A stretch of DNA of 64,000 nucleotides from Gammaproteobacteria bacterium (GCA_002706685.1 PALV01000020.1:62001-126000), one strand, 5' to 3'. Counted from the stretch's first letter, positions 51,824-62,977 are shown. Made by a program: numbers and translations. The notes: generated by a model from the letters alone, not told the origin.

Positions 51824-51900
51824 ACAGACATCTCCTGTCGCGGCCCGGCGCATCCGGGCCATCGCGTCTGTCTCAATGCTTGCTCAGCTGGCGACTGGTG

Positions 51901-52977
51901 TCAAACGATCTGTTGCATGCGTTGCAGGGCCTGCTGGAGCTGGTCCATGCTGTCGCAACGAAGGGTAGCGTGTCCGACCTTGCGACCGGCCTTAAACGCC
52001 TTGTTGTAGTGATGAAGGTGGCATGACTGTTCGGTAAGAACCGCGCTGGCGTCGGGCACTTCACCTATGAAGTTAATCATGGCACTTTCGCCTACTTTAC
52101 GGGTATCACCCAAAGGCAGTCCGGTAATCGCCCGCAGATGATTTTCGAACTGACTGCACTCGGCCCCTTCAATAGTCCAGTGACCACTGTTGTGCACGCG
52201 CGGCGCAACTTCATTGGCTTTTAGCCCGCCATCAATTTCGAAGAATTCAAATGCCAGAACCCCGACATAATCCAGATGCTCCAGCACGCGATTCACGTAG
52301 TCCTCAGCCTGAGCCTGCAAGGGATGCTCGGAACTGGCGATGGACAGGCGCAGGATACCGTCGGTGTGGGTATTATGAACCAGCGGGTAGGCGCGGGTTT
52401 CGCCATTGCGTCCGCGAACAGCAACCAGAGAAACTTCGCCACTGAACGGCACAAAGGTTTCCAGGATACAGGGCACGGAACCCAGCGCCGCGAATGCCCC
52501 CTGCAGGTCTTCGGGCTGACGCAGTACGCGCTGTCCCTTGCCATCGTAACCCAGTGTCCGTGTTTTCAGGACCGCGGGTAAACCCAGGGTTTTGGCAGCC
52601 TCTTCCAGGTCAGCCTGGCTGTGAATATCGGCGAAGGGAGCAACCGGAATACCCAGCTGCCTGAACAGCGTCTTTTCCAGCAGTCGGTCGCGCGCGATGC
52701 GCAGCGCTTCAGCACCCGGATAGACAGGCACCAGTTGCGACAGAAAGGCGACTGTATCGGCCGGCACGTTCTCAAACTCGAAGGTCACCAGGTCAACCTG
52801 CTGTGCCAGCTGCTGCAGATGATCGTAGTCGTTGTAATCTGCACAGATGTGCGAACCCAGAGCGGCTGCGCAGGCATCCGACGCTGGATCCAGAAACACA
52901 AACTGCATACCCAGCGGAGTGCCTGCCAAAGCCAGCATCCGCCCCAATTGACCACCACCAATCACGCCTATTTTCAT
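51901..52977 (-). CDS. purK: N5-carboxyaminoimidazole ribonucleotide synthase PurK
   Basis: A 358-aa ATP-grasp enzyme that carboxylates AIR with ATP and bicarbonate to N5-CAIR in purine synthesis. Signature regions are VIGGGQLGRMLALAG, VTFEFENVPADTVAF, VLKTRTLGYDGKGQRVL and VAPRVHNSGHWTIEGAECSQ. ATG 52977 follows purE by 24 nt, forming a purEK operon. Bicarbonate supply is relevant because the sbtAB genes lie just upstream on the same strand. Confidence 0.96.
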   Translation of the reverse strand: MKIGVIGGGQLGRMLALAGTPLGMQFVFLDPASDACAAALGSHICADYNDYDHLQQLAQQVDLVTFEFENVPADTVAFLSQLVPVYPGAEALRIARDRLLEKTLFRQLGIPVAPFADIHSQADLEEAAKTLGLPAVLKTRTLGYDGKGQRVLRQPEDLQGAFAALGSVPCILETFVPFSGEVSLVAVRGRNGETRAYPLVHNTHTDGILRLSIASSEHPLQAQAEDYVNRVLEHLDYVGVLAFEFFEIDGGLKANEVAPRVHNSGHWTIEGAECSQFENHLRAITGLPLGDTRKVGESAMINFIGEVPDASAVLTEQSCHLHHYNKAFKAGRKVGHATLRCDSMDQLQQALQRMQQIV

Positions 52978-53001
52978 AAGTTGACCGTCACGTTGTGCCA
53001 G

Positions 53002-53505
53002 TTACGCCTGACTGGGATCGGGATTGTCCAGCACTGTCCGGGTCTGATTGTCCCGAAAGGCCTTGAGTGCCTGCTGATACTCGGGGTATTTGTTACCCAG
53101 AATGCTGGCAGCCAGCAGCGCCGCATTGACTGCACCGGCGCGACCGATGGCCAGAGTAGCCACAGCGATGCCCGCTGGCATCTGCACAATTGAGAGAAGA
53201 GAGTCTACACCAGACAACATGGAGGACTGCACCGGAACACCCAGCACCGGCAGATGCGTTTTCGACGCGCACATACCCGGCAAGTGGGCTGCGCCGCCTG
53301 CACCTGCAATAATGACTTCAAGCCCTCGCTCTGCAGCAGTGTCCGCGTAGCTGAACAACAGATCAGGCGTGCGATGTGCGGAGACGACTTTGACTTCGTG
53401 TGGGATACCGAGCTGCTCCAGCATCTGGGCGGTATGGCTCATGGTGGACCAGTCAGACTTGGACCCCATGATGACACCCACCAAAGGTTTTGCCGGTGCG
53501 GTCAT
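53002..53505 (-). CDS. purE: N5-CAIR mutase PurE
   Basis: A 167-aa enzyme that isomerises N5-CAIR to CAIR. Class I PurE motifs: [47 protein letters not shown], and [10 protein letters not shown] with the [12 protein letters not shown] loop. ATG 53505 is preferred since AGGA lies 6 nt upstream; ATG 53511 would overlap that site. It is the first gene of purEK and lies 33-39 nt downstream of sbtB on the same strand. Confidence 0.96.
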   Translation of the reverse strand: MTAPAKPLVGVIMGSKSDWSTMSHTAQMLEQLGIPHEVKVVSAHRTPDLLFSYADTAAERGLEVIIAGAGGAAHLPGMCASKTHLPVLGVPVQSSMLSGVDSLLSIVQMPAGIAVATLAIGRAGAVNAALLAASILGNKYPEYQQALKAFRDNQTRTVLDNPDPSQA

Positions 53506-53544
53506 TGGCATTTCCTCTCAGAAAGAAAAAGCGCGTAGTATATA

Positions 53545-53859
53545 TCAGAACTTGTGTGATCGCAGCACTTGCACGTCTGACAGGAAGCAGATCATGGCAA
53601 AGTCAGCATAATAATGCACCTGCATATACTGCATGATTTTTTCTGCCACTGGTCGACCGCAGACAACCTCCACCCGGATATTACTGTTGTTGTCCCAATC
53701 CGAAGCCCTGACGCCGCGACTGCCACTGCCGCGCGCTTCTGAGATCGTCCAGCCGGGCGCACCCAGCGTTTCGAGATCTTTTAACAGCTTCGACTCCAGA
53801 ACTGCTTCACAGATAATGGTCACTAGTGTCCGTGTTGCAGCGCCACTGTGTTCGTTCAT
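53545..53859 (-). CDS. sbtB: PII-like protein SbtB
   Basis: A 104-aa PII-superfamily protein. The beta-alpha-beta ferredoxin-like pattern and the T-loop-like section (SEARGSGSRGVRASDWDNNS) plus NIRVEVVCGRPVAEKIMQY correspond to the SbtB class, which binds adenine nucleotides (cAMP/AMP in cyanobacteria) and gates the SbtA transporter. The cyanobacterial C-terminal disulfide motif is absent; it ends LRSHKF. ATG 53859 overlaps the sbtA stop by 4 nt (53856-53859), supporting the pair. Confidence 0.85.
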   Translation of the reverse strand: MNEHSGAATRTLVTIICEAVLESKLLKDLETLGAPGWTISEARGSGSRGVRASDWDNNSNIRVEVVCGRPVAEKIMQYMQVHYYADFAMICFLSDVQVLRSHKF

Positions 53860-54800
53860 GATGATGCTCCAGTCAGCAGCCATTGCGCTGCCTGCAGATA
53901 AAGAGGGATGCCAATCAGGATATTAAACGGGAATGTGATGCCCAGCGATGCAGCCAGCGAAAGTGAAGGGTTGGCCTCAGGCAGGGCCAGTCGCATGGCG
54001 GCCGGGACAGCGATATACGACGCACTGGCCCCCAGGGTCGCCAGCATCGCCGTGCCACCGATCGACAGCCCAATCCCTGCACCCACCATCAGACCAACGC
54101 CGGCGCCCAGCCATGGCATCAGCAGGGCGAAAAACACCAGACGCAGACCAACGGAGCGCAGCGCTGACATCTGCCTTGAGGCTATCAACCCCATCTCCAG
54201 CAGGAACAGCGCCAGCACCGGGGGGAACATGCTGGTATACAGCGGCTCCAGGGGTGCAACCGCTTCTTTGCCCGCCAATACGCCTATCACCAGGCCACCC
54301 AGTAGCAGCATGATGCTTTTACCGAGCAGTATTTCCCTGCCCAGTTCACCCCAGTGGGTCTGTTTTGAAAGCCCTCTTGCCAGAATAATACCGACGATGA
54401 TCGCCGGGATCTCCAGAATGGCTACAAACAGCGGCATATAACTTTCGAAAAAAACTTCCTCGGTGACCATGTAGGCCACCACAACGGCAAAGGTACCGGC
54501 ACTGACAGAGCCATAGTGAGCGGCAATGCTGGCAGAATCGATGCGTCCGAAACGCAGCACACGGAGCAGGGGAAAGGCGATCAGCGGCAGCACTACACCC
54601 ATCAATAGCACAGCCAGCATCTGCCAGAGCAGGGACGGACTGGCCTGTTCCGCCAGCTCTACGCCGCCGTGCAGGCCAATTGCCAGCAACAGAAGGATGG
54701 ACAGGGTCTCGTAAAGTGCCGGCGGCAGCTTCAATTCGCTGCGCAGCAGGCCCGCCACCAGGCCAAAAATAAAGAACAGAACGACTGGATCCCAGCCCAT
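53856..54800 (-). CDS. sbtA: Sodium-dependent bicarbonate transporter SbtA family permease
   Basis: A 314-aa permease with ten membrane segments in two inverted halves. It matches the SbtA family: DPVVLFFIFGLVAGLLRSEL, YETLSILLLLAIGLHGGVEL, AHYGSVSAGTFAVVVAYM, and the second-half ATLGASASYIAVPAAMRLAL. SbtA brings bicarbonate into the cytoplasm with Na+. In non-photosynthetic bacteria it may feed carboxylation reactions such as PurK. ATG 54800 follows a REP-like hairpin. Confidence 0.9.
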   Translation of the reverse strand: MGWDPVVLFFIFGLVAGLLRSELKLPPALYETLSILLLLAIGLHGGVELAEQASPSLLWQMLAVLLMGVVLPLIAFPLLRVLRFGRIDSASIAAHYGSVSAGTFAVVVAYMVTEEVFFESYMPLFVAILEIPAIIVGIILARGLSKQTHWGELGREILLGKSIMLLLGGLVIGVLAGKEAVAPLEPLYTSMFPPVLALFLLEMGLIASRQMSALRSVGLRLVFFALLMPWLGAGVGLMVGAGIGLSIGGTAMLATLGASASYIAVPAAMRLALPEANPSLSLAASLGITFPFNILIGIPLYLQAAQWLLTGASS

Positions 54801-54836
54801 GAAGCATTATCCTCGCATTCGCGCCGTTAAAGGGCG

Positions 54837-54886
54837 TTAAAGGGGACGGAGGGATTTACGATTGTAAATCCCTCCGTCCCCTTTAA
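54837..54886. repeat. REP-like perfect inverted repeat (copy 1)
   Basis: A perfect 23-bp palindromic repeat with a 4-nt loop (54837-54859 with 54864-54886; arm TTAAAGGGGACGGAGGGATT plus TAC). It could act as a terminator-like hairpin but has no function assigned. A degenerate second copy lies at 56141-56212, on the other side of the OmpA-family gene. The arm core (AAAGGGGACGGA) resembles REP sequences mobilised by RAYT transposases; no RAYT gene is in the window. Confidence 0.8.
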
Positions 54887-55009
54887 GCAAACAAAAACCA
54901 CTATGGCAACTGTGATATCAATCACTTACTGAGCGGGCATTCCTTGATTTTACTGCCTTGATAATTAAGAATGAGTTGAGAATTCTAACCCACAAGGGAG
55001 TTCAAAGAC

Positions 55010-56140
55010 ATGAAGCACCCATTAGATCCGATCAAGGGCTCACTCGCTGCTGCTATCGTATCAGCCCCAATGCTGCTGGCAAGCTCATTTGCTATGGCTC
55101 AGGATAGCGGCTTTTACATTGGCGGCAGTTATGGCGAAAGTTATGGTCGTCTGTCTCGCGAAGAGGTCTCAGAAACCTTTCAGGCGAATGGGCGGCAGGT
55201 ACTGTCACTGACCAAGGATGACGAGGACGGCGCCGGTAAACTTCTGCTGGGCTACGATATCAACGAGATCTTCGCTGCCGAATTCAGTTATTTTCGCCTG
55301 GGCGACTATGACTTCAATACGAGACTCGCTCCCGCTCAGAACATGAGAGGCAGAGCCAATGTAGACGGCTTCGGGCTCGATCTGGTTACCAAAATGCCGG
55401 TAACCGACAGGCTGACAGCCTTGCTCCGCGCCGGTGTGGCACGGACTGCGGTCGCGCAGTCATTCTCCCGTTTCCCATCGACACCTGCGAACAGCTTTGA
55501 CGGCCGCACCGATCGTGAATTCGAGGGCAAGGCCGGCGTTGGTCTGGAATATGACTTTACTGATGCCCTGTCAGCACGCGCAGAGCTGGATTACTACAAG
55601 CTGCCTTCAAACCAGATTATTGGCGACAGTGCCCATATGGCGACAGTTGGTGTGGTTTACCGCTTCGGACGGGCTGCCCCGGCTCCAGCACCAGTGGCTC
55701 CAACGCCTGCACCCGCACCACGGCCCGAGCCTGCCCCTGAGCCAGCACCTGAGCCGGTAAGCATCACTCTGGATGCCAGCCTGCTGTTTGACTTTGACGA
55801 GTCAACGATCAGACCGTCCGGACGTCAGGAGCTTGATGCCCTGCTGCGCCAGCTCAACGAACTGGATTACGACGCAGCCATTGTGGTCGGCCATACAGAC
55901 CGTATCGGTAGCCGTGAATATAACCTTGGACTGTCCCAGCGCCGCGCAGAAGCAGTCCGCGAATACCTGGTACAGGGCGGTGTTCCGGCAGGCACCATCA
56001 CGGCCCGAGGGGTAGCGAACGACGAATCTCTACTGTCTCCGTCTGATTGCCGTGGTCTGGGCAGCAATGCCGCAACCATCGAGTGTCTGCAGCCAGATCG
56101 TCGTGTTGTTGTCGAAATCGACGGAACCCGCGAGCCTTGA
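55010..56140 (+). CDS. OmpA-family outer membrane protein
   Basis: A 376-aa outer membrane protein. A signal peptide (ends SSFAMAQ) is followed by an eight-stranded barrel (about residues 31-220, from GFYIGGSYGESYGRLS to VGVVYRFGRA), a Pro/Ala/Glu-rich linker (about 220-245) and a C-terminal OmpA peptidoglycan-binding domain (LLFDFDESTIRPSGRQELDA, VVGHTDRIGSREYNLGLSQR). The domain holds a Cys pair near the end (PSDCRGLG, ATIECLQ) typical of this class. It tethers the outer membrane to murein. It is bracketed by two REP-like repeats. Confidence 0.92.
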   Translation: MKHPLDPIKGSLAAAIVSAPMLLASSFAMAQDSGFYIGGSYGESYGRLSREEVSETFQANGRQVLSLTKDDEDGAGKLLLGYDINEIFAAEFSYFRLGDYDFNTRLAPAQNMRGRANVDGFGLDLVTKMPVTDRLTALLRAGVARTAVAQSFSRFPSTPANSFDGRTDREFEGKAGVGLEYDFTDALSARAELDYYKLPSNQIIGDSAHMATVGVVYRFGRAAPAPAPVAPTPAPAPRPEPAPEPAPEPVSITLDASLLFDFDESTIRPSGRQELDALLRQLNELDYDAAIVVGHTDRIGSREYNLGLSQRRAEAVREYLVQGGVPAGTITARGVANDESLLSPSDCRGLGSNAATIECLQPDRRVVVEIDGTREP

Positions 56141-56212
56141 TGTAAAAGGGACCCATTGGGCCTGAACAGACGGATAGATTTACAACCGTAAATCCCTCCG
56201 TCCCTTTTTACG
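56141..56212. repeat. REP-like inverted repeat (copy 2, degenerate)
   Basis: The right arm GTAAATCCCTCCGTCCC repeats copy 1 (54864 onward). The left arm (GACGGATAGATTTAC) has mismatches, and an outer pair TAAAAGGGAC/GTCCCTTTTTA encloses a bulge. It begins immediately after the OmpA-family stop codon. Confidence 0.7.
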
Positions 56213-56221
56213 AAACCACAT

Positions 56222-56258
56222 AAAAAAAGGGCCAGCGCTAACGCGCTGGCCCTTTTTT
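56222..56258. terminator. Bidirectional terminator of groEL and the OmpA-family gene
   Basis: AAAAAAGGGCCAGCGC-TAAC-GCGCTGGCCCTTTTTT forms a 10-bp GC-rich stem with A/T flanks on both sides, 20 nt beyond the groEL stop. Confidence 0.93.
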
Positions 56259-56278
56259 ATTGGTTCAGGAAGCCGGGC

Positions 56279-57925
<1,647 letters not shown>

Positions 57926-58001
57926 CTATGTTTCCTTTTAAATCCAGAATACAAACAAAGTGTGATTGCGAACGACTCAGGAGTACCTCTGAGCCAGCTG
58001 T

Positions 58002-58292
58002 TTAGCCTTCAATCACGCCATAAATTTCGTTTTCGTTAAGGATCAGCAGCTCTTCATCGCCGATCTTTACGGTGTTGCTGGCATACTTGCCAAAGACCAC
58101 GACATCGCCCACTTTGACGTCGACCGGACGCTTTTCACCGTTTTCCAGAATGCGACCAGGACCCACTGCCAGCACTTCGCCCTGAGCCGGCTTTTCGGCT
58201 GCAGAACCCGGCAGAACAATACCGCCTGCTGTCTTGGTCTCTTCTTCCTTGCGTCGGACGACAACACGGTCTTGCAAAGGTCGAATGTTCAT
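58002..58292 (-). CDS. groS: Co-chaperonin GroES
   Basis: A 96-aa Hsp10. The mobile loop ([20 protein letters not shown]) and the roof loop are typical ([19 protein letters not shown] start; [32 protein letters not shown] end). It precedes groEL. A sigma-32-like promoter lies about 100 nt upstream. Confidence 0.98.
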   Translation of the reverse strand: MNIRPLQDRVVVRRKEEETKTAGGIVLPGSAAEKPAQGEVLAVGPGRILENGEKRPVDVKVGDVVVFGKYASNTVKIGDEELLILNENEIYGVIEG

Positions 58293-58390
58293 TATTCGTA
58301 CTCTCCTGACTGAAACATTGATTATCGATGTTGAAAATCGCCAGACTGGCGGTGCCAGGCCGGCAAAACTTACTACCTTGTGACAGCGTA

Positions 58391-58416
58391 TGTGGGGATG
58401 ACCAGCAGGATTTCAA
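58391..58416 (-). promoter_or_regulatory. Sigma-32 (heat-shock) promoter of groESL
   Basis: On the minus strand TTGAAA (58411-58416) is followed after 13 nt by CCCCACA (58391-58397), close to the heat-shock consensus CTTGAAA-N13-17-CCCCATNT. No CIRCE (HrcA) inverted repeat was seen between 58293 and 58500. Confidence 0.8.
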
Positions 58417-58500
58417 TGGCTGGGGCAAAAAATTTTTAATCTTTTTGCGGGTTTTTCTGGGTAACGCTCATGGGGCGGAGTCGCAGGTTTGTATCGGGTT

Positions 58501-59013
58501 TTAGTGGCGAAAGCGCTCATCGTCGCTGTTGTGCTCAAGCGTCGAGTCTCGCGGCGGCGCGTCCCGGTCCACAACCTCACCATCAATGATATCGCCCTGG
58601 CCGCGAGTGTTTGAGGGCCCGGACTGCCAGCGGGTGCCTGATGCAAAGCCGCCAACAAAAAAGCCGCTGCCTTTGCTGATCGCGCGTTTGGCCAGCTGCT
58701 TGCGCACAACTGGAGTCAGCAGCAAAAACCCTATCGTATCCGTTATCAGGCCGGGAGTGAGCAGCAGCGCACCAGCGACGGCCAGCATCATTCCCTCAAC
58801 AATCTCCTGACCCGGCAGTTGCCCGGCGGCCATCCGCTGATTGGCGCGGTTCAGGGTACTGAAGCCCTGATAACGCAACACGCTGAGGCCAACCGCCGCA
58901 GTCAGTATCACCAGTGCCAGCGTCGCCAGCCCACCGATCAGGTCAGCCACTGCAAAAAGCAGGTAAAGCTCGGCCAGTGGGACAACGATCAGCGCTAAAA
59001 ACGGTATTCTCAT
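58501..59013 (-). CDS. fxsA: FxsA-family membrane protein
   Basis: A 170-aa cytoplasmic membrane protein with an N-terminal pair of hydrophobic segments (LALIVVPLAELYLLFAVADL, LATLALVILTAAVGLSVLRY) and a third (MMLAVAGALLLTPGLITDTI, GFLLLTP) typical of FxsA, followed by a polar tail. FxsA also lies next to groES in E. coli, where its overexpression relieves F-exclusion of phage T7. Its start overlaps the ampG stop by one base. Confidence 0.92.
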   Translation of the reverse strand: MRIPFLALIVVPLAELYLLFAVADLIGGLATLALVILTAAVGLSVLRYQGFSTLNRANQRMAAGQLPGQEIVEGMMLAVAGALLLTPGLITDTIGFLLLTPVVRKQLAKRAISKGSGFFVGGFASGTRWQSGPSNTRGQGDIIDGEVVDRDAPPRDSTLEHNSDDERFRH

Positions 59014-60374
59014 CAGGCATTCTCTTCGGCCAGGGCATCCTGACGTTCTTTGTATTGATCAATCTGCTTGCCTATCCAGCCTAACATCAACAGGCCGGGA
59101 ATCACCATCGCAGCTGTCATCACAAAGAACAATGGCCAGTTTCCATCCATTGAATCCACGATCAGACCACTGCTGGCTGCCAGTGTGGTGCGCCCAAAGT
59201 TCGACACCGATGACATCAGGGCGTACTGCGTACCGGTGTAGGTCCGGCTGGTGAAATAGGAAATAAATGATATGAACGCGACGGTGGCAAAGGCGCCAGT
59301 GAAGTTATCCAGCACCAGAGTCGCCAGCAGAATCGGAATACTTGGACCGGCCAGCGCCAGCCAGGCAAACATCAGGTTGGTGGCCCCCATGGCCGCACCA
59401 CCCACCATCAGCCCCTTGATGACACCATAACGGGTGTTGATCAGTGCGCCGCCCAGGCAGAACAGGGCGGTCATGACGCCACCAAAAAACTTGGAATAAA
59501 AGGCTATCTGATCCCGGGTAAAGCCGATCTCGACATAAAAAACCAGCGACATGCGGCCCAGCATGGCATCACCCAGCCGGAACACCAGCAGCAGCACCAG
59601 AATCGACAGAGCCAGCTGCCAGCCACATCGAACAAAAAACTCCCTGAACGGCCCCACGACGTAGGTTGTAAATCCGTTAATAAGTGCTCGCAATGCTGTG
59701 GGTGCGGCCCTGGGTGCCTGCAGCGTCCTGGCAGACGCCTCCACTTCTTCATCGGGTTCTCTGATCAGAACCACACAGGCCATTAGCAGCAGGTACAAGA
59801 ACAGCAATGTTCGATACACCTGCGGCCACTCCAGACCGATGGTTTCGCCGCCCAGCGCCAGCGCAAAGGCTCCTCCGATAAAGCCATAGCCTGCCCACCA
59901 GCCTGTAGTAGTGACGGCGGCGGCAAATGGCATTTTTTCGTCCATTTCTTCGCGTTTGAAAATACTGATTCGATAGGCATCCACCGCTATATCCTGCGTC
60001 GCTGAAAACAGCGCCACAGCCAGTGCGCTGATGCTTATCAGCCACAGGTTACTCGCCGGATCGCCGGTACTCAGAACCAGAATGGCGCAGGCGATGGCCG
60101 CCTGAGTCAGCAATATCCAGCTGCGTCGTTGACCAAAATATCGATAAAGAATGGGCAGGCGAAGTTTGTCGACCATGGGCGCCCAGGCCCAATTGATGGC
60201 GTAGACGGTCGCGACAGCTCCTATGTAACCAATGGCAGAGCGGGACAGTCCAGCGCTTTGCATCCACAGCGTTAATACCGAGCCATGCAATACCCAGGGA
60301 AAACCACTTGAGAAACCCAGCAGGAAGATCGCGATAAAACGTCGATCGCGCAACTGGGCCAGGGACTCCCCCAT
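59013..60374 (-). CDS. ampG: AmpG-family muropeptide MFS transporter
   Basis: A 453-aa major facilitator with 12-14 membrane segments that imports GlcNAc-anhydroMurNAc peptides for murein recycling. AmpG marks: RDRRFIAIFLLGFSSGFPWV, LSRSAIGYIGAVATVYAINW, QDIAVDAYRISI, and the region EEMDEKMPFAAAVTTTGWWA. ATG 60374 has AGG 8 nt upstream; a GTG directly after the yajQ stop (60413) is possible. It links with the MltB- and VanY-like enzymes in murein turnover. Confidence 0.93.
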   Translation of the reverse strand: MGESLAQLRDRRFIAIFLLGFSSGFPWVLHGSVLTLWMQSAGLSRSAIGYIGAVATVYAINWAWAPMVDKLRLPILYRYFGQRRSWILLTQAAIACAILVLSTGDPASNLWLISISALAVALFSATQDIAVDAYRISIFKREEMDEKMPFAAAVTTTGWWAGYGFIGGAFALALGGETIGLEWPQVYRTLLFLYLLLMACVVLIREPDEEVEASARTLQAPRAAPTALRALINGFTTYVVGPFREFFVRCGWQLALSILVLLLVFRLGDAMLGRMSLVFYVEIGFTRDQIAFYSKFFGGVMTALFCLGGALINTRYGVIKGLMVGGAAMGATNLMFAWLALAGPSIPILLATLVLDNFTGAFATVAFISFISYFTSRTYTGTQYALMSSVSNFGRTTLAASSGLIVDSMDGNWPLFFVMTAAMVIPGLLMLGWIGKQIDQYKERQDALAEENA

Positions 60375-60413
60375 GGAAGTCACCTGACCGTCTGAGGATT
60401 GGCGGCTAAACAC

Positions 60414-60896
60414 TTAATCCCGGAAATTATTGTACTGCAGTGGAATATCGATCTTCGCTTCCCGCAGCATGGCAATCACTGCCTGGAGATCGTCGCGTTT
60501 CTTTCCGGTCACTCGAAGCTTGTCGCCCTGAATGGCAGTCTGGACTTTCATTTTTTCGTCTTTGATCAGTTTGACAAGTTTACGCGCAGTATCCGCGTCA
60601 ATACCCTGCTGAATTGTTACCTGCATGGAGGCTTTTCTGCCGGTTTCAACGATTTCGCCTTCCTGCATGCTTTTGATATCGACATTGCGTTTAACCAGTT
60701 TGCCTTTCAGGATATCCAGCATCTGCTGCACCTGAAAATCTGATTCAGCAGACAGTGTAATCTCGGCTTCCTTAAGCTCGAAACTGGCATCCACACCTTT
60801 AAAATCGAAGCGCGTGCCGACCTCACGGCTCGCCTGGTCCACAGCATTGCGCACTTCCGGCAGATCCACTTCAGATACAACATCAAACGATGGCAT
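60414..60896 (-). CDS. yajQ: YajQ-family nucleotide-binding protein
   Basis: A 160-aa soluble protein of the YajQ (UPF0234) family, two ferredoxin-like domains. Typical start [20 protein letters not shown] and the segment [20 protein letters not shown], ending [11 protein letters not shown]. Some members bind cyclic di-GMP and modulate transcription. ATG 60896 with AGAGG upstream is the real start; it diverges from the reductase gene at 60948. Confidence 0.95.
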   Translation of the reverse strand: MPSFDVVSEVDLPEVRNAVDQASREVGTRFDFKGVDASFELKEAEITLSAESDFQVQQMLDILKGKLVKRNVDIKSMQEGEIVETGRKASMQVTIQQGIDADTARKLVKLIKDEKMKVQTAIQGDKLRVTGKKRDDLQAVIAMLREAKIDIPLQYNNFRD

Positions 60897-60947
60897 AAAA
60901 ACCTCTGTCCTCACGACAATCACGACAATGGCGCCTATACTATCATC

Positions 60948-61973
60948 ATGTCGCAGTCAGTCCATATCCTCCCCACATCAGAACAGACCAGCAGCGCCCC
61001 TCAGTGGCACGTCCTGGGTGCCGGCGCCATGGGCTGCTTATGGGCATGCCGACTGCTTGAGACGATGGGGCCGGGGTCCGTGCAAATGATTGTGCGCAAT
61101 CAGGAAACGCTGGCCGAATTTCAAGGTTACCTGACGCTGGAAGTGGACGGTCACTCGATACACTACCCTGTCACGGCGACAGTGGCGGAACGGCTGGGGC
61201 CCGGTGCTGCGGGTGATGATCAGCATTCGGCTGACGACGGCACAATGATCAAAAGGCTGTTATTGGCCACCAAGGCACACGAAACTTCCAGTGCATTGAA
61301 AGGCGTATGGCATGCCATTACGAAGGATGCGCCAATTGTCTTGCTGCAGAACGGCATCCGCTCGCAACTGCAAATGATGACTCAGTACCCGGACAGCAAT
61401 CTTTACGCATTAAGTACCAGCCACGGTGCCTGGCAACGTGCTCCGTTTCATGTGGTACATGCCGGTCACGGCGAGGCGTGGGTGGGCCCGCTGGAGCTGG
61501 CAAACCAGGACTCGTCTTACCTGTCGAGAGACAGTTTGCCCCTGCCCTGGCAGTCAATGAACATACACCCGGACAAGCAGATTGTAGAGCGCCTGTGGCG
61601 CAAGTTCGCGATCAACTGCGCGATTAATGGACTGACGGCTATCCACAACTGTCGCAACGGTGAATTGCTGTCCAACCCTGACTATCTGGCGGAACTGCAC
61701 AGCCTCTGCACCGAAATTTCGCAATTGCTGGTGCGCATCGACACGGCGCCTGCTGTCGCCGACCTGTACGGCGCCGTCGAACAGGTGCTGACCATTACCG
61801 CCTGTAATCACTCCTCTACACACCAGGACATTCGGCATGGCAGACAGACTGAAATCCGTGAATTGAACGGCTACCTGTGTGAGATGGCAAGCGCACAGAA
61901 TCTGCCCTGCCCCCGCAACCAGTCGGTACTGGATCAGGTGCTGGCCCTTGAGAAACGCGCGGACCAATCATGA
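60948..61973 (+). CDS. panE: Ketopantoate reductase family protein (PanE/ApbA)
   Basis: A 341-aa NADPH-dependent reductase like PanE, which reduces ketopantoate to pantoate in CoA synthesis. Motifs: the Rossmann [16 protein letters not shown], the [13 protein letters not shown] segment, [10 protein letters not shown], and the C-terminal domain with [17 protein letters not shown] (catalytic Lys and Asn). It has a 15-residue N-terminal extension and some divergent substrate residues, so another 2-oxoacid is possible. The stop overlaps the FecCD gene start by 4 nt, an unusual neighbour. Confidence 0.82.
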   Translation: MSQSVHILPTSEQTSSAPQWHVLGAGAMGCLWACRLLETMGPGSVQMIVRNQETLAEFQGYLTLEVDGHSIHYPVTATVAERLGPGAAGDDQHSADDGTMIKRLLLATKAHETSSALKGVWHAITKDAPIVLLQNGIRSQLQMMTQYPDSNLYALSTSHGAWQRAPFHVVHAGHGEAWVGPLELANQDSSYLSRDSLPLPWQSMNIHPDKQIVERLWRKFAINCAINGLTAIHNCRNGELLSNPDYLAELHSLCTEISQLLVRIDTAPAVADLYGAVEQVLTITACNHSSTHQDIRHGRQTEIRELNGYLCEMASAQNLPCPRNQSVLDQVLALEKRADQS

Positions 61974-62977
61974 CGCCGATGTACCCTCCAGGCGTGAAGC
62001 GCCATATGTACCTGATAACTGCCCTGATCATGCTAAGCGTTGTCAGTCTGCTGGTCGCAGTCGGCACCGGCAGTGTGACGCTATCGATGACAGAACTCTG
62101 GCAGGCGGTGCGACAGCCTGACGGAAATGCCAGCAGCCTGATCGTCTGGGATATACGTATACCCCGGGCTCTGGCAGCTTTCCTGTGTGGCGGCTTGCTG
62201 GCTCTATCAGGCGTCGTGATGCAGGTCCTGTTGCGCAACCCCCTGGCCGACCCCTATATTCTTGGCATATCCGGCGGCGCTGCAGTGGGCGCACTGATAG
62301 CGATTACACTTGGGGCGGCCGCCTTGTGGATGACCCAGGCTGCCTTAGCTGGCGCCATGTTTTCGGTACTGCTGGTATTTGGTCTGGCTGCCCGCAGTCG
62401 GCACTGGTCATCAACCCGCCTGCTGCTGACCGGAGTTGTGGTCTCAGCTGGATGGGGTGCGTTGATCAATATCCTGTTGACCACGAGCACGGCCAATACC
62501 GTGCAGAGCATGCTGTTCTGGCTGATGGGAGATCTCAGCCAGAGCCGCCCGACCCTGTGGCATCTGTTGATACTGATCAGTGGCCTGGCGATACTGCTTA
62601 GCCAGGCACGGCACCTGAATGCTCTGTCTCGCGGCGACCTTTCCGCGGCAGCACTTGGCGTCAATGTCGCGCGACTAAAATTGATACTTTATTTTTCGGC
62701 AGCGTTAATGACTGCCACCGCGGTGACTGTGGCCGGTTCTGTCGGATTCGTCGGCCTGGTTGTGCCGCACATGCTGCGCCTGCTCGGAGCCCGCGATCAC
62801 CGCTGGCTGATCCCTGGCTCACTGTTCCTGGGCGGCAGCTTCCTGGTGCTTGCTGATACGCTGGCTCGAACCATCGTGGCGCCCCAGCAGTTGCCGGTGG
62901 GTGTTCTGACAGCCTTGATAGGTGTTCCTCTGTTTCTGGTCATTCTGCACCGGGGCTACCGACAGGAGACATCATGA
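61970..62977 (+). CDS. FecCD-family ABC importer permease
   Basis: A 335-aa inner membrane permease of the BtuC/FhuB/FecCD family with about ten membrane segments. Typical parts: WDIRIPRALAAFLCGGLLAL, GVVMQVLLRNPLADPYILGI, SGGAAVGALIA, and GFVGLVVPHMLRLLGARDHR. Substrates are metal chelates (iron siderophores, cobalamin, haem). It overlaps its ATPase gene by 4 nt; the periplasmic binding protein and outer-membrane receptor genes may follow at the right edge. Confidence 0.93.
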   Translation: MTPMYPPGVKRHMYLITALIMLSVVSLLVAVGTGSVTLSMTELWQAVRQPDGNASSLIVWDIRIPRALAAFLCGGLLALSGVVMQVLLRNPLADPYILGISGGAAVGALIAITLGAAALWMTQAALAGAMFSVLLVFGLAARSRHWSSTRLLLTGVVVSAGWGALINILLTTSTANTVQSMLFWLMGDLSQSRPTLWHLLILISGLAILLSQARHLNALSRGDLSAAALGVNVARLKLILYFSAALMTATAVTVAGSVGFVGLVVPHMLRLLGARDHRWLIPGSLFLGGSFLVLADTLARTIVAPQQLPVGVLTALIGVPLFLVILHRGYRQETS

